Notes: generated from the sequence alone by a model not told the origin. Shown: positions 15,048-21,025, counted from the first letter of the stretch. The stretch: DNA of 24,530 nucleotides from an uncultured Clostridia bacterium (GCA_947630525.1 CANRHW010000004.1:1-24530), one strand, 5' to 3'. Numbers and translations are program-made.

Positions 15048-15503
15048 TTAAATATCAGTAATTTTGTAAACAAAATACATGCTATCAGGGGAGCAGTCCT
15101 TTTCGTATGTAAAACCTATGTGGTAATAAAAATTTATTGCGGATAAATTGTTTTTATTTACTTCAAGACGAATTTTTTTCATCCCATATCCACTTGACAT
15201 ATCGACACATTTCTTAAAAAGCCCTTTACCATAGCCCATTTTTTGAAATTCGGGTTTTATTGCCAACAGCGTTATATACGCTTCCGCAGTGGTGGTGTCA
15301 TTTGAGTAAAATGCAATATATCCAATTGTTTCATCGTTTTCTTTTGCAGCGACAACTATACCGCGGTTCCATATCTTGTTTAATAAAGTCTCGACATCAT
15401 TTCTTTCCATGATTGGTTTCAAAAAAGCATAATCACATTCGCTTATGACCTCCACCATTTTTTGAAATGATTGGATTTTGTACATTTCATACGATTTTGC
15501 CAT
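15048..15503 (-). CDS. GNAT family N-acetyltransferase in AT-rich island
   Basis: A 151-residue GCN5-related acetyltransferase with motif A ITLLAIKPEFQKMGYGKGLF (QKMGYGKG, residues 87-94) and motif B NLSAINFYYHIGFTYEKD. The substrate is unknown. Codon use is visibly AT-richer than in neighbouring genes, suggesting acquisition from elsewhere. The ATG at 15503 has AAAGGGG upstream. A perfect consensus promoter (15586-15614, minus) drives it. An XRE-type regulator is divergently encoded, and TGATAA boxes flank the -10, so it is probably the regulator's target. Its stop codon lies two bases from the rubredoxin remnant. A toxin role is conceivable, since some GNATs are tRNA-acetylating toxins, but those pair with ribbon-helix-helix antitoxins, so I do not call one. 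Confidence 0.83.
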   Translation of the reverse strand: MAKSYEMYKIQSFQKMVEVISECDYAFLKPIMERNDVETLLNKIWNRGIVVAAKENDETIGYIAFYSNDTTTAEAYITLLAIKPEFQKMGYGKGLFKKCVDMSSGYGMKKIRLEVNKNNLSAINFYYHIGFTYEKDCSPDSMYFVYKITDI

Positions 15504-15527
15504 ATTTTAATTTCCCCTTTAGTACCA

Positions 15528-15609
15528 AATGATAATAGCAATTAAATTTTTCCTGCATTTTTATGCTGTATCCTTATCATTTAATATTATACAACTTTAT
15601 TTTATCATT
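15528..15609. promoter_or_regulatory. TGATAA/TTATCA boxes around the GNAT promoter
   Basis: The 8-mer AATGATAA occurs at 15528-15535, and its reverse complement TTATCATT at 15574-15581 and 15602-15609. The last two bracket the -10 element of the minus-strand promoter. Related GGTGATAAAAT copies lie before the XRE gene. They look like operator half-sites for the neighbouring regulator; that assignment is inference. Confidence 0.4.
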
Positions 15610-15614
15610 GTCAA
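15586..15614 (-). promoter_or_regulatory. Perfect consensus promoter of the island GNAT gene
   Basis: On minus, TTGACA (15614-15609), a 17-base spacer and TATAAT (15591-15586). The predicted leader to the ATG at 15503 is about 75 bases. A TTATCATT box touches the -35 and another sits just past the -10, positions where a repressor would block transcription. Confidence 0.8.
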
Positions 15615-15647
15615 TAATAAAATAACATTCTTAATCTATGGTACATT

Positions 15648-15686
15648 TATAATATGGTGATAAAATATTGTTGAAGGTGATAAAAT
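15648..15686 (+). promoter_or_regulatory. XRE gene promoter region with direct repeat
   Basis: A perfect TATAAT (15648-15653) without a good -35 is followed by two copies of GGTGATAAAAT (15656-15666 and 15676-15686), exactly 20 bp or two helical turns apart. The second copy contains the ribosome binding site AGGTGA and runs into the ATG. A repressor bound to both copies would cover the transcription start, fitting autoregulation. The weak -35 is compatible with low or activated expression. Confidence 0.45.
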
Positions 15687-15954
15687 GTACAGTGAGTCTG
15701 AGCTTAATTATCTGATTGGACAAAATGTGCGGTACTACCGTCAACTTTACAACCTTGGAAAAAATCGCAGTGGCCGTATAACCCAGGAGCGCCTTGCAGA
15801 AATTGTTGGGGTCTCCACCTCACTGATAGGTAATCTGGAAAGCGAAAGTATAAATCAGGGAATAAGCATTTACACTCTTTGGCGGATAAGTCACGCCCTT
15901 GACATACCCATAGGGAATTTATTCCCTGAGTCGTATGAGGCGGAAGGACGGTAA
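15685..15954 (+). CDS. XRE-family helix-turn-helix regulator
   Basis: An 89-residue protein that is essentially one Cro/C1-type DNA-binding domain. IGQNVRYYRQLYNLGKN is helix 1. The HTH ITQERLAEIVGVSTSLIGNLES (about residues 32-53) follows, then ISIYTLWRISHALDIPIGNLFPE, the classical fifth helix and closing motif. There is no sensor domain. AGGTGA four bases before the ATG acts as a slightly close ribosome binding site. It is AT-rich like the divergent GNAT gene, and the repeated TGATAA elements between them suggest it represses GNAT and itself. It may be a phage- or element-derived regulator stranded with one cargo gene. Confidence 0.85.
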   Translation: MYSESELNYLIGQNVRYYRQLYNLGKNRSGRITQERLAEIVGVSTSLIGNLESESINQGISIYTLWRISHALDIPIGNLFPESYEAEGR

Positions 15955-16040
15955 GGGGCGGCCCAATTTTGTAAGATATGATTTCATGTAATTTTCCTCA
16001 GTGTACGGCAAAAAATTTTCTACTGGTGGTAATTAAGCAC

Positions 16041-16081
16041 AAAAAATTGGGAACAGGCATGACCTGTTCCCTCAATTTTTT
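16041..16081. terminator. Bidirectional intrinsic terminator
   Basis: AAAAAATTG (16041-16049) pairs with CAATTTTTT (16073-16081), enclosing GGAACAGG/CCTGTTCC around a CATGA loop; a two-base bulge interrupts the right arm. The A-run and T-run let it end the rubredoxin operon on minus (stop at 16086) and the XRE transcript on plus. The stretch from 15955 to 16040 shows nothing else. Confidence 0.85.
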
Positions 16082-16085
16082 GCTT

Positions 16086-16241
16086 TTACTCTTCCTCGAA
16101 CGCGTCCTTACCCAGGCCGCAAACGGGGCAACCCCAATCGTCGGGGATATCCTCAAAGGCGGTGCCGGGGGCGATACCACTGTCGGGGTCGCCAACCTCG
16201 GGATCGTAAACATAGCCGCAAGGACATACGTACTTTTTCAT
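16086..16241 (-). CDS. Rubredoxin with CxC first knuckle
   Basis: A 51-residue one-electron carrier with an expected Fe(Cys)4 centre. The family core is clear: GYVYDPEVGDPDSGIAPGT, then DIPDDWGCPVCGLGKDAF. The second knuckle is a normal CPVCG (C38, C41). The first reads YVCPCGY, with C6 and C8 separated by one residue rather than the usual two. The reading is unambiguous in the sequence and the frame is open throughout. GGAGG (16255-16251) lies nine bases before the ATG. The gene follows reverse rubrerythrin by 18 bases on the same strand, so the pair should be co-transcribed, with this protein passing electrons to rubrerythrin for peroxide reduction. Whether the CxC knuckle binds iron normally cannot be judged here. 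Confidence 0.92.
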   Translation of the reverse strand: MKKYVCPCGYVYDPEVGDPDSGIAPGTAFEDIPDDWGCPVCGLGKDAFEEE

Positions 16242-16259
16242 AGTATGTTACCTCCAGAA

Positions 16260-16808
16260 TTACTTGAAATAGCGATTGAGCAGGCCCTCAAACCCGCAGC
16301 CGTGACGGGCCTCGTCCTTAGCCATCTCGTGAACGGTGTCATGTATAGCGTCGTAGCCCAGCTCCTTAGCCAGCTTGGCAATCTCCAGCTTGCCGGCGGT
16401 GGCGCCGTTTTCAGCGTCGCGGCGGAGCTCAAGGTTCTTCTTGGTGGAGGGGGTAACTACCTCGCCCAGCAGCTCCGCAAACTTGGCGGCATGTTCGGCC
16501 TCCTCATAGGCGGCCTTTTCATAAAACGCGCCAATCTCGGGATAGCCCTCGCGCACGGCCTGACGGGCCATGGCCAGGTACATGCCGACCTCGCAGCACT
16601 CGCCCTCAAAGTTGGCTTTAAGACCGTCGTATACTCTCTGGTCAATTTGATCCTTCGCGCCTACGCCGATAACGTGCTCGCAGGCCCAGCTGAGCTTGCC
16701 CTCGGCCATAAGGGTGAACTTGCTGCCGGGAACGCCGCAAACCGGGCACTTCTCGGGAGGATTGTCGCCTTCATGGATATAGCCGCAAACGGGACATACG
16801 TATTTCAT
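16260..16808 (-). CDS. Reverse rubrerythrin (NADH peroxidase)
   Basis: A 182-residue peroxide-reducing protein. Unlike classical rubrerythrin, the rubredoxin-like domain comes first (C5, C8, C21, C24 in YVCPVCGY and KCPVCG). It is followed by the four-helix diiron domain with ligand motifs FEGECCE, EEAEH and DEARH. This order is that of the reverse rubrerythrins of Clostridium, highly induced by oxygen and giving NADH-dependent peroxidase activity with a reductase. An ATG at 16817 fuses directly with the ribosome binding site AAAGGA; the ATG at 16808 is eight bases from it and is preferred. The promoter is a perfect consensus overlapped by a PerR-like box. Rubredoxin follows in the same operon. 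Confidence 0.95.
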   Translation of the reverse strand: MKYVCPVCGYIHEGDNPPEKCPVCGVPGSKFTLMAEGKLSWACEHVIGVGAKDQIDQRVYDGLKANFEGECCEVGMYLAMARQAVREGYPEIGAFYEKAAYEEAEHAAKFAELLGEVVTPSTKKNLELRRDAENGATAGKLEIAKLAKELGYDAIHDTVHEMAKDEARHGCGFEGLLNRYFK

Positions 16809-16834
16809 AATATTCATCCTTTCATAATTTAATT

Positions 16835-16849
16835 TTAAAATAATTATAA
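16835..16849 (-). promoter_or_regulatory. PerR box over the rubrerythrin -10
   Basis: The minus strand reads TTATAATTATTTTAA against the PerR consensus TTATAATNATTATAA: 13 of 14 defined bases match. It includes the -10 hexamer, so bound PerR would block RNA polymerase. PerR control of rubrerythrin is well established in Clostridium, which supports the call. No perR gene is in the window. Confidence 0.7.
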
Positions 16850-16871
16850 CTCAGAAAGCCACTTTTGTCAA
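16843..16871 (-). promoter_or_regulatory. Perfect consensus promoter of the rubrerythrin-rubredoxin operon
   Basis: TTGACA (16871-16866), 17-base spacer and TATAAT (16848-16843) on minus. The -35 overlaps the stop codon of the upstream VanW-family gene and sits in the loop region of that gene's terminal hairpin. Very strong expression is expected once repression is lifted. Confidence 0.85.
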
Positions 16872-16886
16872 GTGTCTTTCTGAGTT
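16848..16886 (-). terminator. Hairpin at the 3' end of the VanW-family gene
   Basis: An 11-bp perfect stem (AACTCAGAAAG at 16848-16858 with its complement at 16876-16886), then after one mismatch a further 5 bp, with a 5-base loop. On minus it is followed by ATAATTATTTTAAA, moderately T-rich. It overlaps the last codons of the VanW gene and the rubrerythrin promoter. Confidence 0.55.
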
Positions 16887-17461
16887 ATTTTGGAAAAAAC
16901 GGCCCCCTCCTCGGTCCACATTGAAAGGGTGATTTCTTTGTCCGTCGTGTTGGTAAAGGCCAAATCCTTTTGGCCGAAAACCACCGTCGCGTCGTTGCCG
17001 TCGGGAGCGTATGCCACGCCGTGGCTGTGGGGGTGGCGCTCGTCGATTTGGAGCCCGGCGTTGAGCGCGGCCATGTAAAGCGTTGAGCTCACCTGACACA
17101 CTCCGCCGCCGCAGCCCTGTTCCTTGTGGCCGTTGACTATCACCGGCGCGTCGCCGTAGCCGTTGGCCTCGGTGCGGCGGCCGACCGTGCCGTTAAAGCT
17201 GAAGCTGCCGCCCGGCGGGACGGTCGTGCCGTTTATTGCGGCGCAGGCCAGGTCGATGTTGGCAACTCTGCTCTCTCCGTCGTCAAGCAGGGCCGTCGAA
17301 GCTTCGCCGAGGACGGTCTCCGCCGGCTGGGGCGGCGGAGAAGGCTCGTCCGGCAAAACCCCGGCGGTGACGGACGAGCCGCGTTCTTCGCGCACCGGCG
17401 GAGTTTTGGGCGCACAGCCCGAAATCAAGGCCATAAGTATTAAAAACAAAATTAATCTCAA
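16868..17461 (-). CDS. VanW-family lipoprotein
   Basis: A 197-residue predicted lipoprotein: short hydrophobic signal with lipobox LISGC (C16), then a proline-rich linker to about residue 60, then a VanW domain. Family landmarks are RVANIDLACAAINGTTVPPG, FSFNGTVGRRTEANGY, the cysteine-bearing GCGGGVCQVSSTLYMAAL and HSHGVAY. VanW is an accessory gene in some vancomycin-resistance clusters, but the domain is widespread in Firmicutes cell-surface proteins without any resistance link; its biochemical role is unknown. No other van gene is nearby, so resistance should not be inferred. Translation starts at TTG (17461), with GGAGGGG six bases upstream; that site is buried in a 10-bp hairpin. Confidence 0.87.
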   Translation of the reverse strand: MRLILFLILMALISGCAPKTPPVREERGSSVTAGVLPDEPSPPPQPAETVLGEASTALLDDGESRVANIDLACAAINGTTVPPGGSFSFNGTVGRRTEANGYGDAPVIVNGHKEQGCGGGVCQVSSTLYMAALNAGLQIDERHPHSHGVAYAPDGNDATVVFGQKDLAFTNTTDKEITLSMWTEEGAVFSKITQKDT

Positions 17462-17467
17462 AACTAT

Positions 17468-17496
17468 CCCCTCCGGTCTCAGTATAACCGGAGGGG
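17468..17496 (-). promoter_or_regulatory. Hairpin sequestering the VanW-gene ribosome binding site
   Basis: CCCCTCCGGT (17468-17477) and ACCGGAGGGG (17487-17496) form a perfect 10-bp stem with a 9-base loop. On minus the 3' arm ends in the Shine-Dalgarno GGAGGGG of the next gene, six bases from its TTG start. It could also be read as a weak terminator of the upstream lipoprotein gene, but only TAGTTTTGAG follows. Confidence 0.55.
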
Positions 17497-17507
17497 GAGC
17501 CGTCTAT

Positions 17508-18215
17508 TCAGTTTTCGCCAGTTATCTTCCATTTGCCGCCGGCGCGCCGCAGGGTCAGCCGGGTCTCGGTAGAGGTCACGGAGATATTTTCGTCCATTTT
17601 GCCCAAAACAGTGTTGAGCACGTCGCTCAGGTATCCCTCGCTGTTCATGTATTCATACACCATTTCCTGCCCGATATCGGGGTCAAGGGCGAGAAAGTCT
17701 TCTCTGCTGTAGCCTTTTTCCGCCACATAGGCCAAAAAATCGCTGGTATCAAAGCCTATATCTTCAACTGTCATGCTTTCGCTCAGGTCCATCTCTTTGA
17801 AATCGGGAAGAGACATGGTAACCGTGACGGAGGCCTTGTTCTTGTCGGTCAGCTCAATTTCATTCACCGTATAACTGCTGTGCCTTTTCGTAAGGTCGAT
17901 AATGCCCTGAAAAAAATCGTCGGCGCTGTCGCCCAAAAGCTCGCCGGTCTCTTCGCCGAGCACCGCCTTGGGGTCCATCCCATCGGCGCTGAGCCCAAGC
18001 GGGCCGTTTTCCGAACATTCGGTATAGTAGTCGCTGCTTTCGTCGATACAGGCCAAAGCTCCTTCAAGGTCAAGCGAAAAGGCGCTGCTGAAAAAGCTGC
18101 CGACGACCTTTTCAATATCGGCCCGCGCCTGTTTTTCGCCGCCGCAGCCGGTCATTACCAGCGCGGCCGAAATTATGCCCGCCAGCAGCGGCCGAAATCT
18201 ATTGTGTTTTATCAT
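17508..18215 (-). CDS. Putative lipoprotein of unknown function
   Basis: A 235-residue protein with a typical lipoprotein signal (lipobox VMTGC, C24). The mature part opens with an acidic helical region (EKVVGSFFSSAFSLDLEGALACID) that resembles the NTF2-like start of DUF4878/DUF5105 lipoproteins. It closes with a beta-rich segment ending TLRRAGGKWKITGEN, the WKI ending typical of that fold group. I do not recognise a specific family with certainty and no catalytic motif is apparent. A GTG at 18224 is also in frame but overlaps the Shine-Dalgarno GGGG (18224-18227); the ATG at 18215 has proper spacing. It lies 28 bases downstream of the DUF2318-like gene and is probably co-transcribed. Confidence 0.78.
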   Translation of the reverse strand: MIKHNRFRPLLAGIISAALVMTGCGGEKQARADIEKVVGSFFSSAFSLDLEGALACIDESSDYYTECSENGPLGLSADGMDPKAVLGEETGELLGDSADDFFQGIIDLTKRHSSYTVNEIELTDKNKASVTVTMSLPDFKEMDLSESMTVEDIGFDTSDFLAYVAEKGYSREDFLALDPDIGQEMVYEYMNSEGYLSDVLNTVLGKMDENISVTSTETRLTLRRAGGKWKITGEN

Positions 18216-18243
18216 TGCCAACACCCCGATAGGTATGGATTTT

Positions 18244-19140
18244 TTACTGGGCCTGCTCGGCCTTGGCGGCCGCCGCGCGGCCTATTTCGCCAAGCTTGTC
18301 CTCTATTTCGCCGAAGCGGCCGTTTATTTCCGCCGCTCTTTCGGCGTTTACCTCGGTGTCGTAAAGCTCGTCGCAAAGGCCCGTAAACTCCTTATACAGC
18401 TCGTCATATGCGGCTATGTCCTCGGTAGAGGAATAGAGGGTGACGCTGTCCAAATAGCCGTTGTAAAGCTTGGCTATGGCCTCCGCCTTATTTGAAAGAG
18501 ATTCGGCGGTCACCGGCTGTTCGGGAACAAAGTTGTCGCCGCTGGTATCGTACTGAACCGCCCTGTCTCCCCCTTCGGTTATCTCCATATTCATGTATTC
18601 GCTCTCAGGATAGACGCTGGCATAATTACCCTTGCCGCTGCGGAGCACTTCAAGCATATTGAGACATTCCTCCAAAAAGTCCTTCGGCACGGTGATGGTG
18701 TGGTCGTCTTCAATTATGTAGTCGCTGAGTATGGGATAGGGAGTACACTCATAGCTGAGCACGCCCATGTCGTCGTAATATGTTACGCAGCCGCAGTTGC
18801 TGCAAACTACCGAACCGTTCTTGTCGGCATATTTGCTCTTGACGCCGTTGTTGTAATAGCAGCTCAGACATTCCTCGAAAGCCAGCCGCACTGTTCCGTC
18901 GCTGGCTTTGACGGCCATTATGCGGGTGTTAAGGGGCTTTACGCTGAAATATGTGACCTTTTCACTTGACAAAGCGCTCTTGTTTACATTTACGTCTCTA
19001 ACGGTTTTGTCGATGTTCCTTTCAACGGCCACCGCGCCGAAAATTATTGCGGCCACCGCTATAATGCCTAAAAGAAGCTTAAAAAAGGGAAACCGCTTTT
19101 TTTCGTTTGCCTCTTCGTTGATGTTCGTATTTACATCCAT
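18244..19140 (-). CDS. DUF2318-like cysteine-rich membrane protein
   Basis: A 298-residue protein with a charged N-terminus, one membrane segment (about residues 20-38) and an extracytoplasmic domain. The middle resembles DUF2318 (FtrD-like, linked to iron transport): FSVKPLNTRIMAVKASDG, VRLAFEEC, then C91xxC94 and C113xxC116xC118, and a later ECTPYPIL with C132, matching the order AFxxCxxCY...CxxCG...CNPxPL of that family. The cysteines probably bind metal or an iron-sulfur cluster. The C-terminal 100 residues are acidic helical coiled-coil-like sequence not belonging to DUF2318. The ATG at 19140 has GAGG (19152-19149) eight bases before it; a GTG nine bases earlier overlaps that site. It is the first gene of a minus-strand run towards the rubrerythrin operon. 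Confidence 0.72.
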   Translation of the reverse strand: MDVNTNINEEANEKKRFPFFKLLLGIIAVAAIIFGAVAVERNIDKTVRDVNVNKSALSSEKVTYFSVKPLNTRIMAVKASDGTVRLAFEECLSCYYNNGVKSKYADKNGSVVCSNCGCVTYYDDMGVLSYECTPYPILSDYIIEDDHTITVPKDFLEECLNMLEVLRSGKGNYASVYPESEYMNMEITEGGDRAVQYDTSGDNFVPEQPVTAESLSNKAEAIAKLYNGYLDSVTLYSSTEDIAAYDELYKEFTGLCDELYDTEVNAERAAEINGRFGEIEDKLGEIGRAAAAKAEQAQ

Positions 19141-19158
19141 GTAAATCACCTCATTTAT

Positions 19159-19187
19159 ATTATAGCTTATTTGATAAAAATAATCAA
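19159..19187 (-). promoter_or_regulatory. Sigma-A promoter of the DUF2318-like gene
   Basis: TTGATT (19187-19182), 17-base spacer and TATAAT (19164-19159) on minus, 18 bases before the start codon. The hexamers equal those of the glnN promoter. Confidence 0.7.
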
Positions 19188-19215
19188 CCTTTTTATTAAT
19201 TATTTTTATTTTTCG

Positions 19216-19244
19216 TTGACATATTTATCAATTTGATGTAAAAT
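19216..19244 (+). promoter_or_regulatory. Sigma-A promoter of the ppx-trmL gene
   Basis: TTGACA (19216-19221), 17-base spacer and TAAAAT (19239-19244), 36 bases before the GTG start. Divergent from the DUF2318-like gene promoter in the same 140-bp gap. Confidence 0.72.
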
Positions 19245-19280
19245 ATTTTTAAGAAAACGTACGGAAAGGGGTAAAACGCC

Positions 19281-20687
19281 GTGACCGATGGAGCAAGAAA
19301 CATCGCTGTAATCGACCTTGGATCTAACTCGCTGCGCATGTCGGTCAACTCGATAACGCCCGACGGGAAATGGAAAATACTTGCCAAAATGAGAGAAACT
19401 GTCCGCCTTGGCGAGGGAATGAAGGACGGATGTCTTAAAACCGACGCGATGGAAAGGGTGGTCTCCGCGCTGGAGCAATACGCTCTTGCCGCGGCGGCGG
19501 CGGACTGCGAGGAGATTATCGCTACCGCCACCCAGGCCGTGCGCATTGCCAAAAATCGGGAGCAGTTCCTGGCGGCGGCAAAGGAAAGGGCCGGCATAAG
19601 CTTCCATATTCTTTCCGGCGAAGAGGAGGCCCGCTATTCCTTTATGGCGGTAAGAGAGACTCTGCCTATAGACGACGGACTGATTTTTGACACCGGCGGC
19701 GGCAGCACCGAAATAATGCTGGTCAGGAACCGCGAACTTCAAAAGTGCGTAAGCACGCCCTGCGGCGCGGTAATGATGACCGATCGGTTCCGCGCCGACC
19801 AGGAAGAAATGTATAACGAAATATATTCCATAATTAAGGCCATTCCTTGGATAGAGGAGGCGCGGGGCCTCCCGATTTACGGAGTGGGCGGCAGCGCCCG
19901 CACCCTGGGCCAGCTGTGCAAAAAAAGGCAGCTCAGCGCCAACGAACTCAACGGCCTTGAAATAAGCCGCAAGACCGTGGCTATGCTTTATAGGCGCATT
20001 TATGATACCGCCCCCGAGGGCCGGGCGGATATAGAGGGGATGGACAAGTCGCGGGCCGATGTGATACTCGCCGGGCTCACCCCGCTGGAAGTCATGATGG
20101 ACATGCTCGGCAGCCCGAAATTGGTGCTTTGCGCCTACGGCGTGAAGGAAGGCGTATTTTTTGAAAGGAAAAATGAAATAATAAAAGGCAAGCCGAAGCT
20201 CAACCTTGTGCTTGTGGAGCCGGAGATACCTCAAAATACCGGCAACATCGCCCGTACCTGCGCGGCGGCGGGGCTGGCCCTGCACCTGGTGCGGCCGCTG
20301 GGCTTTGATATCAGCGACAAGGCTCTTAAACGGGCGGGGCTGGACTATTGGGATATGGTTGACGTGCGCTGTTACGACGGGCTGGATGATTTCTTTGAAA
20401 AGACTGCCGGCGGCAGATACTTTTATGCCACGACCAAGGGCGGCCGCCCCTATACCGAGGCGGAGTACCGTGAGGGAGATTACATACTCTTCGGCAAGGA
20501 GACCCGAGGCTTGCCCGAGGAGCTGCTGAAAAGGGACCCGGCTCGCTGCGTCAGGATACCGATGATGGCCGGGGCGAGGAGCCTTAACCTTGGCAATTCC
20601 GCGGCGATAATCGCGTATGAGGCCCTGCGGCAGAATGACTTTTTCGGCCTTAAACAGGCTTCGGAGTATTTGAATAACGAAAAATAA
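19281..20687 (+). CDS. Fusion of Ppx/GppA phosphatase and TrmL tRNA methyltransferase
   Basis: A 468-residue protein that joins two normally separate enzymes. Residues 1 to about 300 are a complete short exopolyphosphatase/pppGpp phosphatase of the ASKHA fold: AVIDLGSNSLRM, ILSGEEEARYSF, DTGGGSTEIM and YGVGGSARTLGQ, ending in LCAYGVKEGVFFER. From about 304 to the end is a full SpoU-type 2'-O-methyltransferase of TrmL kind: LNLVLVEPEIPQNTGNIART, then LFGKETRGLPEELL, then SLNLGNSAAIIAYEALRQ, the knotted SAM site. TrmL methylates the wobble ribose of tRNA-Leu. No stop separates the parts and no in-frame ATG, GTG or TTG lies at the TrmL N-terminus. Start GTG with GAAAGGGG upstream. A natural fusion or a base-call error joining neighbours are the options; I favour fusion. 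Confidence 0.88.
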   Translation: MTDGARNIAVIDLGSNSLRMSVNSITPDGKWKILAKMRETVRLGEGMKDGCLKTDAMERVVSALEQYALAAAAADCEEIIATATQAVRIAKNREQFLAAAKERAGISFHILSGEEEARYSFMAVRETLPIDDGLIFDTGGGSTEIMLVRNRELQKCVSTPCGAVMMTDRFRADQEEMYNEIYSIIKAIPWIEEARGLPIYGVGGSARTLGQLCKKRQLSANELNGLEISRKTVAMLYRRIYDTAPEGRADIEGMDKSRADVILAGLTPLEVMMDMLGSPKLVLCAYGVKEGVFFERKNEIIKGKPKLNLVLVEPEIPQNTGNIARTCAAAGLALHLVRPLGFDISDKALKRAGLDYWDMVDVRCYDGLDDFFEKTAGGRYFYATTKGGRPYTEAEYREGDYILFGKETRGLPEELLKRDPARCVRIPMMAGARSLNLGNSAAIIAYEALRQNDFFGLKQASEYLNNEK

Positions 20688-20704
20688 ATTTGGAGGAAAC
20701 TGTA

Positions 20705-21025
20705 ATGACGGAAATAACAAAGGAGCAATTTAAAACAGAGGTGCTTGAAAGCGCCACCCCGGTGCTTGTGGACTTTTTTGCCACCTGGTGCGGCCCCTGC
20801 CGTATGCTGGCCCCGACAGTTGAGGATATTGCCGCCGACTATGAGGAGCGGCTAAAAACGGTCAAGGCCGATGTGGACCAGATGCCCGAGATAGCTATGG
20901 AATACGGCATTATGAGCATCCCCACGCTCATGGTTTTCAAAAACGGCCAGACGGCGGGGAAAATGGTGGGCGTTTCGGAGTATGACGAGATAGCCGAAAT
21001 GATAGACGAAGCGCTTGGGCAATGA
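20705..21025 (+). CDS. trxA: Thioredoxin
   Basis: A 106-residue cytoplasmic disulfide reductant with the classical active site W28-C-G-P-C32 in FFATWCGPCRMLAP, the cis-proline segment IPTLMVFKNG and the usual length. An in-frame TTG at 20690 would add five residues, but GGAGG at 20692-20696 is the ribosome binding site of the ATG at 20705 (spacing 8). It is 17 bases after the ppx-trmL stop and so likely in that operon. No thioredoxin reductase gene is in the window. Confidence 0.95.
   Translation: MTEITKEQFKTEVLESATPVLVDFFATWCGPCRMLAPTVEDIAADYEERLKTVKADVDQMPEIAMEYGIMSIPTLMVFKNGQTAGKMVGVSEYDEIAEMIDEALGQ

Noticed and set aside
15048..15954. GNAT/RHH-type toxin-antitoxin module
   Set aside because: Known GNAT toxins pair with ribbon-helix-helix antitoxins in one operon; here the partner is a divergent XRE-type protein, so only regulator plus target is supported.
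15978..16832. Plus-strand frame of 284 codons across the rubredoxin and rubrerythrin genes
   Set aside because: It reads antisense through two genuine genes, a terminator and the operon leader; the translation has no family signature.
16868..17461. Vancomycin-resistance gene
   Set aside because: VanW-domain proteins are widespread surface proteins, and no vanA/B ligase, vanH, vanX or vanRS genes are nearby.
17163..18386. Plus-strand frame of about 400 codons opposite the VanW and unknown lipoprotein genes
   Set aside because: Shadow of minus-strand genes that have signal peptides, lipoboxes and ribosome binding sites.
19206..20720. Minus-strand open frame of about 500 codons opposite the ppx-trmL gene
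   Set aside because: No ribosome binding site, low-complexity translation, and it spans a real promoter region; the plus-strand domains are unmistakable.
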